Shown in pieces: positions 28,060 through 37,635 of a stretch of 56,567 nucleotides of DNA (its first letter is position 1; each line of letters starts with the position of its first letter). The notes beneath the pieces are model-generated. The model ran no database searches. It had not been told where the DNA came from and was given only the letters and a program-made list of their open reading frames with translations. The position numbers and the translations under genes are program-made. The stretch is taken from positions 1 through 56,567 of the forward strand of contig NZ_JASDCU010000020.1 of NCBI RefSeq assembly GCF_030407765.1, written 5' to 3'. The stretch is from Microbacterium sp. APC 3901 (lineage in GTDB: Bacteria > Actinomycetota > Actinomycetes > Actinomycetales > Microbacteriaceae).

Positions 28060-30651
28060 TTGGTCGTGCGTTCGTTGTCTGAGAACCTGTCCACCTCTCC
28101 CGTCGACGAGGAGACCTCCTCGGCGCACGCTATCCAGGCCAAGTGGCAGAAGTACTGGGCGGAGAACGAGACGTTCCTCACCGGCGGCGACGACGACAAG
28201 CGGCCTCGCCGCTACGTGCTGGCGATGTTCCCGTACCCCTCCGGCGACCTGCACATGGGGCACGCCGAGAACTACCTCTACTCCGACATCGTGGCTCGCT
28301 TCTGGCGTCACCGCGGGCACAACGTGCTCAACCCGATCGGCTGGGACTCGTTCGGGCTGCCCGCCGAGAACGCCGCGATCCGTCAGGGTGCCGACCCCCG
28401 GGAGTGGACCTACCAGAACATCGCGCAGCAGAAGCAGGCGTTCCAGAACTACGGCGTCTCCTTCGACTGGTCGCGAGTACTGCACACGTCCGACCCCGAG
28501 TACTACCGCTGGAACCAGTGGCTGTTCCTGAAGCTGCACGAGCGCGGCCTGGCCTATCGCAAGAAGAGCGCCGTGAACTGGTGCCCCAACGATCAGACGG
28601 TGCTCGCGAACGAGCAGGTCGTCGACGGGCGCTGCGACCGCTGCGGCGCGGAGGTCGTGAAGAAGAAGCTGACCCAGTGGTACTTCAAGATCACGGACTA
28701 CGCCGACCGACTGCTCGATGACCTGAACCAGCTCGAGGGCTTCTGGCCGCACAAGGTGCTGCAGATGCAGCGCAACTGGATCGGCCGCTCGATCGGCGCG
28801 GACGTCGACTTCCGCATCGAGGGACGCGACGAGCCGGTAACGGTGTTCTCGACGCGTCCGGACACGCTGCACGGGGCGACCTTCTTCGTGGTGGCTCCCG
28901 ATTCCGACCTGGCGTCTGAGCTGGCAGCGGATGCTCCTGCCGAGGTGCGCGAGCGCTTCCAGAAGTATCTGGCCGATGTGCAGAAGACCACCGATGTCGA
29001 CCGTCAGGCGACGGATCGACCGAAGACCGGCGTCTTCCTCGAGCGGTATGCGATCAACCCGGTCAGCGGCGAGAAGCTGCCTGTCTGGGCCGCGGACTAC
29101 GTGCTGGCCGACTACGGCCACGGAGCAGTGATGGCCGTGCCCGCGCACGATCAGCGCGACCTCGACTTCGCGCGCGCCTTCGACCTGCCGGTCAAGGTCG
29201 TCGTCGACACGACGGCGCCGATCACCGGCGCCATGCCCGTCATTGAGGTCGACGATGAGGGCGTGCCGATCGACACCGGCGCAGCACTCGATGAGCAGAA
29301 CCCCGCATCCACGGGTATCGCTCTGACCGGCGAGGGACGGATGATCAACTCCGGCCCCCTCAACGGGCTGTCGAAGCGCAACGCGATCGCCCGCGCGATC
29401 GAGCAGCTCGAGGCCTCCGGCACCGGTCGCGCTGCGAAGAACTATCGACTTCGCGACTGGCTGATCTCCCGTCAGCGCTTCTGGGGTACGCCGATCCCGA
29501 TGCTGCACGCCGAGGACGGTCGGATCATCCCGGTGCCCGAGGACCAGCTGCCCGTGCAGCTGCCCAGCGTCGAGGGGCTCGACCTGAAGCCCAAGGGATC
29601 GTCCCCGCTCGGTGCGGCGGAGAGCTGGGTGCGCACGGTCGATGCCGCCAGCGGCGACCCGGTGCTGCGCGACCCCGACACGATGGACACGTTCGTCGAC
29701 AGCTCGTGGTACTTCCTGCGCTTCCTCTCGCCGAACAGCGACACAGTGGCGTTCGACCCTGCTCAGGCCGCACGTTGGTCGCCGGTCGATTCGTACATCG
29801 GCGGCGTCGAGCACGCGATCCTGCACCTGCTCTATGCGCGCTTCATCACCAAGGTGCTGTTCGACATGGGGCTCATCGATTTCACCGAGCCGTTCTCCAA
29901 CCTGATCAACCAGGGCATGGTCCTGCTCGACGGCGCGAAGATGTCGAAGAGCAAGGGAAACCTCGTGCTGTTCGAGGAGGAGCTCGACGCCTACGGTGCC
30001 GACGCCCTGCGTGTCGGCCTCGCCTTCGCCGGCCCGGTGGAAGACGACAAGGACTGGGCAGATGTCTCGACCACGGGTGCCCAGAAGTTCCTGGCGCGCG
30101 CACTGCGGGTCGCCCGCGAGGTGTCTTCCCCCGTCGACGTCGTGTTCGCCGGTGGCGATGCCACGCTGCGCCGTGCCACGCACAAGCTTCTCGCCGATGC
30201 TCCGTCCCTCGTCGAACAGACGAAGTTCAACGTCCTCGTCGCTCGTCTCATGGAGTTGGTGAACGTCGCTCGAAAGACCATCGACGGCGCTCCCGGTGCG
30301 GCTGATCCGGCGGTCCGCGAGGCCGCCGAGACGGTCGCGGTGATGCTCGACCTGATCGCCCCCCACACCGCGGAGGAGATGTGGGAGATCCTCGGTCACG
30401 AGCCCTCCGTCGGACTCGTGACGTGGCGATCAGCCGATCCGGCTCTGCTCGTCGAAGACACGGTGACCGCCGTCGTGCAGGTGGGCGGCAAGGTCCGCGC
30501 TCAGCTCGAGGTCCCGGCGCGCATCGGCGAGGTCGAGCTCGAGGCACTGGCCCGCGCCGACGAGCGCGTCATCCGCTCGATCGGCGACCGCGAGATCGTC
30601 AAGGTCGTCGTCCGCGCTCCGAAGATCGTCAGCATCGTCGTCAAGGGCTGA
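28060..30651 (+). CDS. leuS: Leucyl-tRNA synthetase
   Basis: An 863-aa class I synthetase that charges tRNA-Leu. HMGH stands at residues 65-68 ([16 protein letters not shown]) and KMSKS at 627-631. The CP1 editing domain lies between them ([15 protein letters not shown]), and [13 protein letters not shown] precedes the second half. The first codon is uncertain: TTG at 28060, GTG at 28066 and TTG at 28075 are all in frame, and none has a clear Shine-Dalgarno. No T-box was found before it. A terminator follows the gene. Confidence 0.97.
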   Translation: MVVRSLSENLSTSPVDEETSSAHAIQAKWQKYWAENETFLTGGDDDKRPRRYVLAMFPYPSGDLHMGHAENYLYSDIVARFWRHRGHNVLNPIGWDSFGLPAENAAIRQGADPREWTYQNIAQQKQAFQNYGVSFDWSRVLHTSDPEYYRWNQWLFLKLHERGLAYRKKSAVNWCPNDQTVLANEQVVDGRCDRCGAEVVKKKLTQWYFKITDYADRLLDDLNQLEGFWPHKVLQMQRNWIGRSIGADVDFRIEGRDEPVTVFSTRPDTLHGATFFVVAPDSDLASELAADAPAEVRERFQKYLADVQKTTDVDRQATDRPKTGVFLERYAINPVSGEKLPVWAADYVLADYGHGAVMAVPAHDQRDLDFARAFDLPVKVVVDTTAPITGAMPVIEVDDEGVPIDTGAALDEQNPASTGIALTGEGRMINSGPLNGLSKRNAIARAIEQLEASGTGRAAKNYRLRDWLISRQRFWGTPIPMLHAEDGRIIPVPEDQLPVQLPSVEGLDLKPKGSSPLGAAESWVRTVDAASGDPVLRDPDTMDTFVDSSWYFLRFLSPNSDTVAFDPAQAARWSPVDSYIGGVEHAILHLLYARFITKVLFDMGLIDFTEPFSNLINQGMVLLDGAKMSKSKGNLVLFEEELDAYGADALRVGLAFAGPVEDDKDWADVSTTGAQKFLARALRVAREVSSPVDVVFAGGDATLRRATHKLLADAPSLVEQTKFNVLVARLMELVNVARKTIDGAPGAADPAVREAAETVAVMLDLIAPHTAEEMWEILGHEPSVGLVTWRSADPALLVEDTVTAVVQVGGKVRAQLEVPARIGEVELEALARADERVIRSIGDREIVKVVVRAPKIVSIVVKG

Positions 30652-30688
30652 GCGTCGACTACGCCGGCGATCCAGCTGCTCTGCACAT

Positions 30689-30727
30689 CCGGTCGCCCCA
30701 CAGGGATTCTCCCCGTGGGGCGGCCGG
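30689..30727 (+). terminator. Terminator after leuS
   Basis: CCGGTCGCCCCAC pairs with GTGGGGCGGCCGG, with one mismatch region near the base, around a 13-nt loop. It lies between leuS and comEA. Confidence 0.8.
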
Positions 30728-30766
30728 ACGTCTTAGTGCTCTCGGCGGGCCGCATAGCGTTGTCGG

Positions 30767-31366
30767 ATGCCCGAGTCCCCGCCTGCGTCGACAGCCCCAC
30801 GCCGGCTGAGACTGGGTGTGGGAGCGGCCATCGTGCTGGCGCTGGTCGTGCTCTCCGCCGCCGTCGGGCTCGGGCTGATGCGGGGTCAGGCGGCACCCAC
30901 GGAATCAGTGCCGCTGCCGACAGGTGACGGCAGAGTCGCAGGCACGTCGGGCGAGTTGTACGTCCATGTGCTCGGAGCCGTGGCGAGTCCCGGGCTCTAC
31001 GTCCTCGACCTCGATTCGCGGCTGGTCGATGCGGTGGCTGCTGCCGGCGGAACGACGGACGATGCAGACCTGACCGCCATCAACCTCGCCCGGGTGCTCT
31101 CGGATGGTGAGCAGATCATCGTTCCGGTGATCGGGGCAGCGGCCGCAGAGGCCGGAGCGACGACTCCGGGCGATGACCGACTCGATCTCAATACGGCGGA
31201 TCAGGCAGCTCTCGAGAGCCTCCCGCGGATCGGGCCTGCGCTCGCGCAGCGCATCATCACCTGGCGGGAGGAGAACGGGCGATTCGCCTCGGTCGACGAC
31301 CTTCTCGCCGTGCCGGGCATCGGGGAAAAGCTGCTCGCCGGCATCCGTCACGGTGTGAGGGTGTGA
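30767..31366 (+). CDS. comEA: Competence DNA receptor ComEA
   Basis: A 199-aa membrane-anchored protein that binds incoming double-stranded DNA for uptake. Residues 15-40 are a membrane anchor (LGVGAAIVLALVVLSAAVGL), an SLBB-type domain follows (ELYVHVLGAVASPGLYVLDL), and the last 60 residues hold two helix-hairpin-helix motifs (LESLPRIGPALAQRI and LLAVPGIGEKLLAGI). TAGCGT lies 6 nt before the ATG, so it is probably leaderless. In related genomes comEC is expected just downstream; here 5 kb of other genes intervene and comEC itself is broken. Confidence 0.93.
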   Translation: MPESPPASTAPRRLRLGVGAAIVLALVVLSAAVGLGLMRGQAAPTESVPLPTGDGRVAGTSGELYVHVLGAVASPGLYVLDLDSRLVDAVAAAGGTTDDADLTAINLARVLSDGEQIIVPVIGAAAAEAGATTPGDDRLDLNTADQAALESLPRIGPALAQRIITWREENGRFASVDDLLAVPGIGEKLLAGIRHGVRV

Positions 31367-31596
31367 GGCAAGACCGTCTCTGTCCGATGACACCTGCGCT
31401 CGGGCAGGGGGATGAGCTGTCCCCCGCGGGCTATCGGCATCCTCCAGCAGGTCACCGAGGCGAGTGCATGTCGAGCGGACCAGCGCCGCCGTCGTGCCCG
31501 GGCGGTCATCTCATCGTTCGCGATCCGCCGGTCGATGACAAGGGCGATGAAGGGCGGCGGAGCGACCTGCACCGCAGCCTGCGTGGAGCAGGGAAC

Positions 31597-32208
31597 TCAT
31601 GCGGCGGTCCATCCGCCTGTGACCGCGCGGACTGCGAGACGCAGAGTCTCATTCTCGGAGTCGATGCGCACCGTCTCGGAAGGCAGTGCGCGTTCTGTCA
31701 TGATCCCGGTCGTCACTGTCGAGAGAAACCGGGCTCGCGCCTCGATCCCTCCCGCAGGGATCGCGCCTTCCTCGACCAGAGCGCTCAGCCACTGCTCGAT
31801 GCGGTGGCGACCCATGCGATCGAGGGCGAGATAGGTAGCGGCCTCATCCTCGGAGGGGACCGTGGCCACATACGCCTCGTAGAGGGCGGCCCATTGCTGG
31901 CGGGCGCGGTCGCCCACCCCCACGTGGAAGAGGAGCAGCTGCAGGCACGCGATGAGGCGCTGTTCCGGGGTCAGGGAGTGATCATTGATCGGATCGTCGG
32001 GAATCTCCAGGTCGTACATCGACGCGATCACCGTCTCTATGAGCTCCTGCTGGGTGGGGAAGAAGTGGCGCAGGGAGCCGGTGCTCACCTGGGCGCGGGC
32101 GGCCACAGCCCTCACGCTCAACCGCGCGGTGGGGTTCTCTCCGAGCATCGTCGCCGCGGCGATGAGAATCTTCGAGCGGGTTCCCGGTTCCTTCGATTCG
32201 ACGTCCAT
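31597..32208 (-). CDS. TetR family transcriptional regulator
   Basis: A 203-aa TetR-type repressor. The N-terminal helix-turn-helix is seen in LSVRAVAARAQVSTGSLRHFFP (residues about 30-51), and the remaining helices are the ligand and dimer domain. It is divergent from the membrane protein gene at 32302 and shares its regulatory region, which carries two related 16-nt motifs. It most likely represses that gene and itself; the ligand is unknown. The 230 nt between its end and comEA hold nothing I can identify. Confidence 0.9.
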   Translation of the reverse strand: MDVESKEPGTRSKILIAAATMLGENPTARLSVRAVAARAQVSTGSLRHFFPTQQELIETVIASMYDLEIPDDPINDHSLTPEQRLIACLQLLLFHVGVGDRARQQWAALYEAYVATVPSEDEAATYLALDRMGRHRIEQWLSALVEEGAIPAGGIEARARFLSTVTTGIMTERALPSETVRIDSENETLRLAVRAVTGGWTAA

Positions 32209-32232
32209 GTTCGCCCTCCGTGTGACACCTGT

Positions 32233-32280
32233 CTATCACAGTGTGCTAGCTTAGCCCCTCGTCACTATCACGCTGTACTA
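32233..32280. promoter_or_regulatory. Two 16-nt repeat operators between divergent TetR and membrane protein genes
   Basis: CTATCACAGTGTGCTA (32233-32248) and CTATCACGCTGTACTA (32265-32280) match at 13 of 16 positions with 32-nt spacing. Placement between the divergent genes suggests TetR binding sites. Confidence 0.5.
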
Positions 32281-32301
32281 ATCGGAAGGGCGGATCTAAG
32301 A

Positions 32302-32943
32302 ATGGGAATCGCGAACTGGCGCAACCGTCGCGTCCATGCAGGATCCGGCGAGCCGCTGCGACGCTATCGCTGGTGGCAGATGTTCAGTCGGTCGTTGCGC
32401 TCGATCACGTTGACATCGGAAGACGGCAGGACGTCGATCTATTCCGTCGACGTCCGCCACGCGGGCGATGCGACTGACGGCGAGGTTCGCGCCCGCCTCT
32501 ACGTCGACGGAGCGCTGCGGTCCTACGCGAAGATGCCCACCCGCTTCGCGGTGCCAGGCGGCCACATCGAGGTGGCGATCACCGGCTTCGGGCTCAAGCG
32601 ATGCCACTACGTGCGAGCAGACGGTAAGGAACAGCAGCTGTCACCAGATCCGCGATCGGCCGAAGGGCGTCGCGCCCGCCTGCACCAGCGGCATCCCGGC
32701 GTGAGCCGAGTGATCGGCCTCTTCTCCGTTCTGTTCGTCGTCGTCGGCCTCTCCGTCGAGGTGCCCCAGATCATCGAGGCACTCTCGCAGATTCCCCCGA
32801 TCGCGGATTCGATCGGCACCTTCACGTCGCCCATCCGGCTCCCACTCCACGTGAATCTGCTCATCGGGCTCGTGGCTGTCGTCGGCAGCACGGAGCGGGC
32901 CCTGCGGATGCGATCGAGCTGGATCGATGAACTCGCCAGCTGA
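32302..32943 (+). CDS. Hypothetical membrane protein under probable TetR control
   Basis: A 213-aa protein with a soluble N-terminal half (RYRWWQMFSRSLRSITLTSE) and two hydrophobic segments in the C-terminal half (VIGLFSVLFVVVGLSVEV and VNLLIGLVAVVGS). The frame is open far upstream, but that part overlaps the TetR gene, so the ATG at 32302 is used. I do not recognise the family. Divergence from TetR and shared operators suggest it is the regulated target. Confidence 0.7.
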   Translation: MGIANWRNRRVHAGSGEPLRRYRWWQMFSRSLRSITLTSEDGRTSIYSVDVRHAGDATDGEVRARLYVDGALRSYAKMPTRFAVPGGHIEVAITGFGLKRCHYVRADGKEQQLSPDPRSAEGRRARLHQRHPGVSRVIGLFSVLFVVVGLSVEVPQIIEALSQIPPIADSIGTFTSPIRLPLHVNLLIGLVAVVGSTERALRMRSSWIDELAS

Positions 32944-32968
32944 CACACCCGCGAAAGGAAGCACCGTG

Positions 32969-33085
32969 ATGACCCGCTCTCCGATGCGCCGCCGAGAGAA
33001 AGACAACGTACGACAGCGACGGAGGCGAACTGCCCGACGAAGGAGCACGCTGCGCTCTGCGGGCGCGAACGACTTCAGAGGCTGA
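32969..33085 (+). CDS. Possible small basic protein (38 aa)
   Basis: A short frame starts with ATG (an in-frame GTG lies directly before it) behind AAAGGAAG at good distance. It reads TRSPMRRREKDNVRQRRRRT and continues Arg-rich. It ends just inside the 3' end of the convergent FAD enzyme gene. The good ribosome binding site supports translation; the composition could also be chance in GC-rich DNA. Confidence 0.3.
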   Translation: MTRSPMRRREKDNVRQRRRRTARRRSTLRSAGANDFRG

Positions 33086-34352
33086 TCGGTGCGTCGATCC
33101 TCGAAGATCCCGAATCAGCGAGGATCGCGCGCGCGGCACGTTCGCCGGATGCGATGGCTCCTTGAATGGACGCGGTGTCTCGATGGTCGCCGACGACGTA
33201 CATCCGCTCGGCGTAGCGCGGCGATCGTGGTGCACCGAGGGGCGCCGGTTGGGCCGGGAGTGCGTCTTCGATGTCGTCGCGCCGTAGCACCTCCCACGCG
33301 CTGATGTCTGCATCCCAGATCTCGCCCAGGTGGCGTCGGACTTCGTTCTCTTCGGCGGGTTCACCGTCGCGCGGCAGCAGACATGTCGCGGCGATGAGAT
33401 GCCGGCCGGCCGGGGCATACGAGGGCACGGTGTGCGTCATCACGACGGTGTTCACGACGGGGCCGCGGCTGTCGCGTCCGTCGACGGTGAGCAACGCGGA
33501 CCTGGTCGGTGGTTCCGCGGCGGCGAACCACCATGTCTGCAGGCCGTTCGTCACCGGCAGGGGCAGCCCGGTGAGACCGGCGACATCGCCGGGGCCGACC
33601 GCGACGACCACGCGAGCTGCGCGGACGGAGTCGCCGTCGGTCAGGTCCACCCGGATGCCGTCTCCGTGCGCCGAAATCCGTTCCGCGCCGGCACCGAGAC
33701 GGATGTCAGCGCCCGCCGCGCGTGCGTGCGCGGCGAGCTGCTCCGGGACCGCAGCGATCCCTTGCGCGGGCAGGCCGGGGCGGCCGAGAGCGAAGTACCG
33801 CACGAGCAGCCGGGCGAAGGCGTTCGACGTCTCGCCGCGCCTCTCCGCCAGGACCCCGGCGAGGAACGGCTCGAGGACGGCGGTGCGGAGCGGGCCGCGG
33901 AGCCCCGCGGCATCCCAGCCTTCGCGCATGCTGACATCGTTCCGGGCGAGACGCGAGAGCGGACGCACCAGAGCCGGCGCGGCCCAGCGCGCGAGCGCTA
34001 CGGCATCCCGACCGCTCACCAGACCGCTGCTCAGCGACGCGCCGATCGACAGCGGGTGCCGCAGGGGATGCCGCAGTTCGGCCATCCCATCCCGCGTGCG
34101 CACACGCACACCGACCGGGAAGCTCCCCAGCGCGAGCGCGTCGAGATCGACGCTGCGGCGGAGTGCCGGGTAGGCCGGGTTGAGCACCTGGAAGCCGCGA
34201 TCCAGCCGGAAGCCGTCGACGATGTCGGTGCGCTGACGTCCTCCGACGGCATCCGCGGCCTCGAGGACGACGACGTCGAGCCCATGTGCGGCGAGTAACC
34301 CGGCGCAGCGGAGACCCGCGAGTCCGGCGCCGATCACGATCACGTCATGCAT
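33075..34352 (-). CDS. FAD-dependent amine oxidase/desaturase-like oxidoreductase
   Basis: A 425-aa flavoprotein starting with HDVIVIGAGLAGLRCAGLL, followed by EAADAVGGRQRTDIVDGFRLDR style sequence typical of the phytoene desaturase/amine oxidase superfamily. The late FAD segment is RMYVVGDHRDTASIQGAIAS. The ATG start overlaps the photolyase stop by 8 nt, so the two genes are cotranscribed. Pairs of this flavoenzyme with cryptochrome/photolyase genes recur in bacteria, suggesting a light- or UV-related role; the substrate is unknown. Confidence 0.88.
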   Translation of the reverse strand: MHDVIVIGAGLAGLRCAGLLAAHGLDVVVLEAADAVGGRQRTDIVDGFRLDRGFQVLNPAYPALRRSVDLDALALGSFPVGVRVRTRDGMAELRHPLRHPLSIGASLSSGLVSGRDAVALARWAAPALVRPLSRLARNDVSMREGWDAAGLRGPLRTAVLEPFLAGVLAERRGETSNAFARLLVRYFALGRPGLPAQGIAAVPEQLAAHARAAGADIRLGAGAERISAHGDGIRVDLTDGDSVRAARVVVAVGPGDVAGLTGLPLPVTNGLQTWWFAAAEPPTRSALLTVDGRDSRGPVVNTVVMTHTVPSYAPAGRHLIAATCLLPRDGEPAEENEVRRHLGEIWDADISAWEVLRRDDIEDALPAQPAPLGAPRSPRYAERMYVVGDHRDTASIQGAIASGERAARAILADSGSSRIDAPISL

Positions 34353-35901
34353 TCGCAACAACCTCTCCGCGGCGGATCGCCGCCGCGCGTCGGCCGATCG
34401 CCGCGCGTTCCTCGTCGTCGATCCGATCGACATTGCGCACTTGCAGGGCCATGCGCGGGTTCGCGGCGAGAGTCTTTTCGTGGCGCATCAGAAAGTCCCA
34501 ATAGAGAGTGGTGATCGGGCAGGCATCTGCTCCGACTCGTTTCTTCGGGTCGAATCGGCAGGTGCGACAGTGCGGGCTCATGCGTGCGATGTACGCACCG
34601 GATGCCGCATAGGGCTTGCTCCCCATCAGGCCACCGTCGGCGAACTGGCTCATGCCCAGGGTGTTGGGCAGCTCGACCCACTCGACGGCGTCGACATAGA
34701 CCGCCAGGTACCAGGCGTGCACTTGCGCCGGCTCGATACCGAGAAGCAGGGCGTACAGGCCCGTCACCATCAGCCGCTGGATGTGGTGGGCATAACCGTT
34801 CTCCAGCGTGGCACCGATCGCGTCGGCCATGCACGCCATCGACGTGTCGCCCGTCCAGTACCAGTCCGGGAGCGGCTCGTGCGCGTCCAATGCGTTGCGA
34901 TCGGCATATCCCGGCATCTGGGTCCAATAGATTCCGCGGACGTACTCTCGCCACCCGAGAATCTGGCGGACGAAACCCTCGGTGGATGTCAGCGGTGCAT
35001 GCCCGTCGCGGTAGGCGGCCTCTGCCGCGGCGACCACCTCACGCGGGTCGAGGAGCTTCAGGTTCATGGCGGCAGACAGATGCGCGTGCCACAGCCAGGG
35101 CTCACCCGGCCACATGGCGTCTTGCGAGTCTCCGAACTGAGGCAGGCGCTCCTCGATGAACAGCGCAAGTGCTTCGAGCGCCTGCGAGCGGGTGACGGGC
35201 CACGCGAACGTATCGAGGCGACCGGGGTGGTCGGCGAAGCGTTCGGCGACGAGCGCGAGAACGTCTCGAGTCACCTCATCCGGTTCGAACATGGCTCTCG
35301 GTGGCACCAGCCCGGGCCCCTGTGCGGGAAAAGCCTTGCGGTTGTCGGCGTCGAAGTTCCACGCACCACCTTCGGGCTTCCCATCCGCCGTCATGAGGAT
35401 CCCGAATCGCTGACGTTGCTCTCGGTAGAAGTACTCCATCCGCAGTGTGCTGCGCTCGTTCATGTGAGCGGCGAACTCCCGCACTGTGCAGAAGAAGTGG
35501 CGGTCCTCGCGGATCTCGAGAGGGATGTCGGCATGTGCTGCCACTTGTCGCAAGGACTCGAGCACCCGCCAGTCGCCAGGGGCGGTCATCAGAAGCGATG
35601 TCGGGGCGAGCCTCGCGAGGTCGGCGGTGAGCTGATCGGCGAGCGTGCCGCGGTTGTCCGCGTCATCGAGCGACGTGTAGTGGACCGTGCGTCCGGCGGC
35701 GCGCATCTCGGTGGCACAATGGCGCATGGCCGACAGGAACAGGGCGGTCCTCGGTTTGCTGCTCCAGACATGAGTGGATTCTTCGGCGACCTCGGCCATC
35801 CACACCGCATCGCGAAGCGGATCGAATCCGTCGAACGCGCTGGCCTCGAGGTCGAGCTGGTCGCCGAGCACGATCACGAGAGTGCGCAGCGTCCGCTCCA
35901 T
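34345..35901 (-). CDS. FeS-BCP type (6-4) photolyase / cryptochrome-like protein
   Basis: A 518-aa protein of the PhrB/CryB (FeS-BCP) group, which repairs UV 6-4 photoproducts with FAD, a second chromophore and a 4Fe-4S cluster. Three cluster cysteines stand at C445, C448 and C461, with the same C-x2-C-x12-C spacing known for PhrB; a fourth candidate is in TSMACMADAIG about 90 residues earlier. The N-terminal photolyase domain is seen in LVIVLGDQLDLEASAF. It is translated together with the FAD enzyme that follows. It belongs to the accessory cassette between comEA and comEC. Confidence 0.92.
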   Translation of the reverse strand: MERTLRTLVIVLGDQLDLEASAFDGFDPLRDAVWMAEVAEESTHVWSSKPRTALFLSAMRHCATEMRAAGRTVHYTSLDDADNRGTLADQLTADLARLAPTSLLMTAPGDWRVLESLRQVAAHADIPLEIREDRHFFCTVREFAAHMNERSTLRMEYFYREQRQRFGILMTADGKPEGGAWNFDADNRKAFPAQGPGLVPPRAMFEPDEVTRDVLALVAERFADHPGRLDTFAWPVTRSQALEALALFIEERLPQFGDSQDAMWPGEPWLWHAHLSAAMNLKLLDPREVVAAAEAAYRDGHAPLTSTEGFVRQILGWREYVRGIYWTQMPGYADRNALDAHEPLPDWYWTGDTSMACMADAIGATLENGYAHHIQRLMVTGLYALLLGIEPAQVHAWYLAVYVDAVEWVELPNTLGMSQFADGGLMGSKPYAASGAYIARMSPHCRTCRFDPKKRVGADACPITTLYWDFLMRHEKTLAANPRMALQVRNVDRIDDEERAAIGRRAAAIRRGEVVANA

Positions 35902-35967
35902 GGCACCAGCGTACGACGGGATCCCGTGGACGGGCGCTGGTGATGCCGCTTCGTCGCTGACGTCGTC

Positions 35968-36423
35968 CTACTCGTCGAAGCGAGCACCGGCGGGGCGTGC
36001 GCTCAGCAGGGTGAATACGAGGAGCGCGATGGCGCCGACAATCGGGACGAAGACGATGAAGAACCACGCGCCGCTGCGATCAGTGTCATGGAGTCTCCGC
36101 CATGTCAGGGCAAGTGCGGGGATGAGGATTGCGGTTGCGTAGATGAGGAACGCCGCGCCGACCGGGCTCGCCAGCGGGAACGCACCGCCGGACGCGAACG
36201 GCGAGAACACGTCGATGGGGCGAGTCGTCCACTGTGGGTCGGTCAGTGATCCGACGAGATTGAAGGCCACGGCGGCGAGTACGTTCGCCAGCACCCACCA
36301 CCAGTACTCGCTCCGGCTGGCCCGACCGCTGAACGTCGCGTACTTGCGGAAGAAACGCGAGACGGCTTGCGGGAACGAGGCCCCGTAGAGAGGATCACTG
36401 AGGGCGATCTGTGTCGTCGTCAT
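35968..36423 (-). CDS. DUF805 family membrane protein
   Basis: A 151-aa protein with the DUF805 pattern: FRKYATFSGRASRSEYWWW before the first transmembrane helix and WRRLHDTDRSGAWFF before the last two. About three to four hydrophobic segments. Function unknown; the family is widespread in bacteria. It is divergent from comEC; the 216 nt between them hold no clear signal. Confidence 0.9.
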   Translation of the reverse strand: MTTTQIALSDPLYGASFPQAVSRFFRKYATFSGRASRSEYWWWVLANVLAAVAFNLVGSLTDPQWTTRPIDVFSPFASGGAFPLASPVGAAFLIYATAILIPALALTWRRLHDTDRSGAWFFIVFVPIVGAIALLVFTLLSARPAGARFDE

Positions 36424-36639
36424 ACCAGGAACCTATCCATGAACGTATGTCGGCGCACGGTGCGGGGTCACGACGGCGCTCTCTGTCTCTGCACATCACG
36501 AGACCGCTGATGCATGTCCACCGGCGGTGGGTCTGAGTCCGAGAGGTGGCTGCGGTCACCCTTAGGTTCGTCTGATGCATGCACTCGTGTACGGCATCGG
36601 CGTTCGATCCCGGCCCTCCGTCATCATCCGTGACGGCGT

Positions 36640-37395
36640 GTGCGGGTGAGGCGCGATCTGCGTCTTCTTCCCATCGCCGGGGCGGTATGGGTGGTCGCGC
36701 TGCTCGGCGTGTTCGCGCCCAACACGGCGGGGTGGTGCGTGCTCGCCGGGGTCGTCGGGGCGGCCGTGGTGCTGGCGGCGATGCTGCGGCGCTCTGTCGT
36801 CCAAGCATCGGCGGCGGGCGTGGTGCTCGTCGTGCTCGCAGCTGTGGCGGCGGTGTCGATCACTGTCATGGTCGCGATGCCCGGTCGCGATAGTGCGGCG
36901 TCGTGGGACGGGCGCGTGGTCGAGGCGACGGGGGAGGTCGCGTCGTCGGCATCGGTGGGTCGGGACGGGCGGCTGTGGATGGAGGTGCAGCTCACGGGCA
37001 TCGGCTCTCCGGGGTCGGTGCGGTCGGCATCGGCGCCGGTGCGGGTCGGGATCGACCCGGCTAACGGGTTCGATCTCGGTGCGACGATCAGGGTGACGGG
37101 CGAGGCAGCGGCGACGGATCCGGGGGAGAGGGCGGCGCTCATGGTGTTCGCGAGCACCGCGTCGGTCGAGGTTGCGGCGTCGGGCGCGTTCGCGGTGGCG
37201 GCCGATGCCCGGAGCGCCTTCATCGAGCGGTCCACACGCCTTCCCGAACCGGGAGCCGGCCTGCTCCCTGGCCTCGCGGTCGGCGACACCCGCGCAGTGT
37301 CGACCGAGCTGAACGACGACATGCGCACCAGCGGGCTGAGTCATTTGACGGCCGTCTCCGGTCTGGACTTTCGGCACCGATCGCCAAGTCCCTGA
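36640..37395 (+). pseudogene. comEC: comEC, 5' fragment (interrupted)
   Basis: The first 240 codons of the DNA-uptake channel ComEC: N-terminal hydrophobic segments (LLPIAGAVWVVALLGVFAP and others), the DUF4131 region, and the start of the competence domain up to SHLTAVSG. After the Gly codon at 37360-37362 the frame enters island DNA and stops 11 codons later. The conserved family continuation (AN, then hydrophobic) is found in frame at 53257. The fragment lacks nearly the whole channel and the nuclease domain and cannot work alone. Confidence 0.93.
37355..37361. repeat. attL core, left direct repeat TCTCCGG
   Basis: TCTCCGG inside the comEC codons for VSG is repeated at 53250-53256. It is the point at which comEC sequence changes to island sequence. 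Confidence 0.8.
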
Positions 37396-37417
37396 TTATC
37401 GTCACATGACGCATAAT

Positions 37418-37473
37418 CCCAGGTCAAACCTGATTTCGCGACCCACCTTACAATAGCCGATTTCACCCACCTT
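37418..37473. repeat. Short repeats at the left end of the island
   Basis: CAGGTCAAACCTG is a 5-bp-arm palindrome, and ACCCACCTT occurs twice (37441-37449 and 37465-37473). They lie in the non-coding 240 nt between the junction and the recombinase fragment, where the integrase arm sites would be. The stretch is AT-richer than comEC and holds no gene. Confidence 0.4.
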
Positions 37474-37635
37474 TAAAAGTTCAGAGCGCGTTTTCGTCCC
37501 AAAATAGAGGGTTTTGAACCAACGTTGGAATCCGACATGGGTGCCCTCGTGCAAATGTCGCCATATGGGTCGCAGCAACGTTGCCAGATGGGAGCCTGAG
37601 CAGCCTGCCGCCGATTGTCACACTGACCTGCGTAT

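Noticed and set aside
26638..30399. A 1253-codon open frame antisense to pabB and leuS
   Set aside because: Same artefact: it crosses two certain genes and a gene boundary, with no domain of its own.
31363..32301. Upstream extension of the membrane protein frame at 32302
   Set aside because: It is antisense to the TetR gene, covers the operators and has no domain; the ATG at 32302 fits better.
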